Below are positions 23,941-23,994 of a stretch of DNA of 23,994 bases, piece after piece. The stretch's first letter is position 1. Each line of letters begins with the position of its first letter. Made by a program: the position numbers and the translations under genes. Source of the stretch: CAZJBP01 sp964544115 (GTDB taxonomy: Bacteria > Verrucomicrobiota > Kiritimatiellia > UBA8416 > JADHWI01). A model generated the notes under the pieces. That model was not told the origin of the DNA. It saw nothing but the letters and a program-made list of their open reading frames with translations, and made no database searches. Location of the stretch: assembly GCA_964544115.1 (NCBI GenBank), contig CAZJBP010000037.1, positions 1 to 23,994 of the forward strand. The letters are read 5' to 3'.

Positions 23941-23994
23941 CATATGCGGGGTGCACTGAACGAGGATTCGCCCCCGCCGCGCCGTGCGGTCCGC

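Overview
The window is GC-rich DNA, probably from an uncultured member of the Planctomycetota / Verrucomicrobiota / Lentisphaerota (PVC) group. That placement is an inference. It rests on the gene mix: OPT-like DUF6785/DUF6784-type membrane proteins, stand-alone UroD-family and sugar-isomerase-like TIM-barrel genes, a GH99-like lipoprotein, FtsX permeases beside a PqqD-like protein, and short palindromic intergenic repeats. No rRNA, tRNA or CRISPR array was seen.

Layout. (1) 143-1848, plus strand: chorismate synthase (aroC) overlapping 3-methyladenine DNA glycosylase I (tag). (2) 1799-3265, minus: a GH99-like lipoprotein whose 3' end overlaps tag convergently. (3) 3445-6687: a UroD-family gene (+), a 66-bp relic of an isomerase gene, an AAA/DUF4143 ATPase gene (-) with a perfect AT-rich palindrome at its start codon, and an intact sugar phosphate isomerase/epimerase (-). 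The relic and the intact isomerase flank the ATPase gene as a diverged direct repeat. (4) 6885-7598: a zinc-ribbon RDD membrane protein (+), followed by a 9-mer inverted iteron repeat. (5) 7895-21483: a 13.6-kb run of eight co-oriented, tightly packed or overlapping genes. The order is Lol/Mac-type ABC ATPase, OPT-like (DUF6785/6784-type) membrane protein, an unrecognised 286-aa protein, a PqqD-like protein, an FtsX permease, a second ABC ATPase that is broken, a 1646-aa permease with a periplasmic M28-like region, and a second OPT-like membrane protein. (6) 21578-23787: an accessory tail with a Phd/YefM-RelE/YoeB toxin-antitoxin pair, an unrecognised exported protein, an AbrB-Doc toxin-antitoxin pair and an inverted pair of palindromic repeats.

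The 13.6-kb operon is the best candidate for an undescribed system. Three components belong to peptide-handling families: OPT-like transporters, a PqqD/RRE-like fold and an M28-like region lacking several metal ligands. They are co-directional with a Lol/MacB-like mechanotransmission ABC module. I infer an envelope system that recognises, moves or senses a peptide or lipopeptide; the substrate cannot be read from sequence. The second ATPase has lost about 155 nt covering Walker B to the H-loop, with a frame change. Either the first ATPase drives both permeases, or the deletion is an assembly or strain-specific lesion. Two dyad repeats built of short iterated units (9-mers at 7647-7730, 7-mers at 19325-19409) lie just before the operon and before its last gene; the second also encodes the tail of the large permease.
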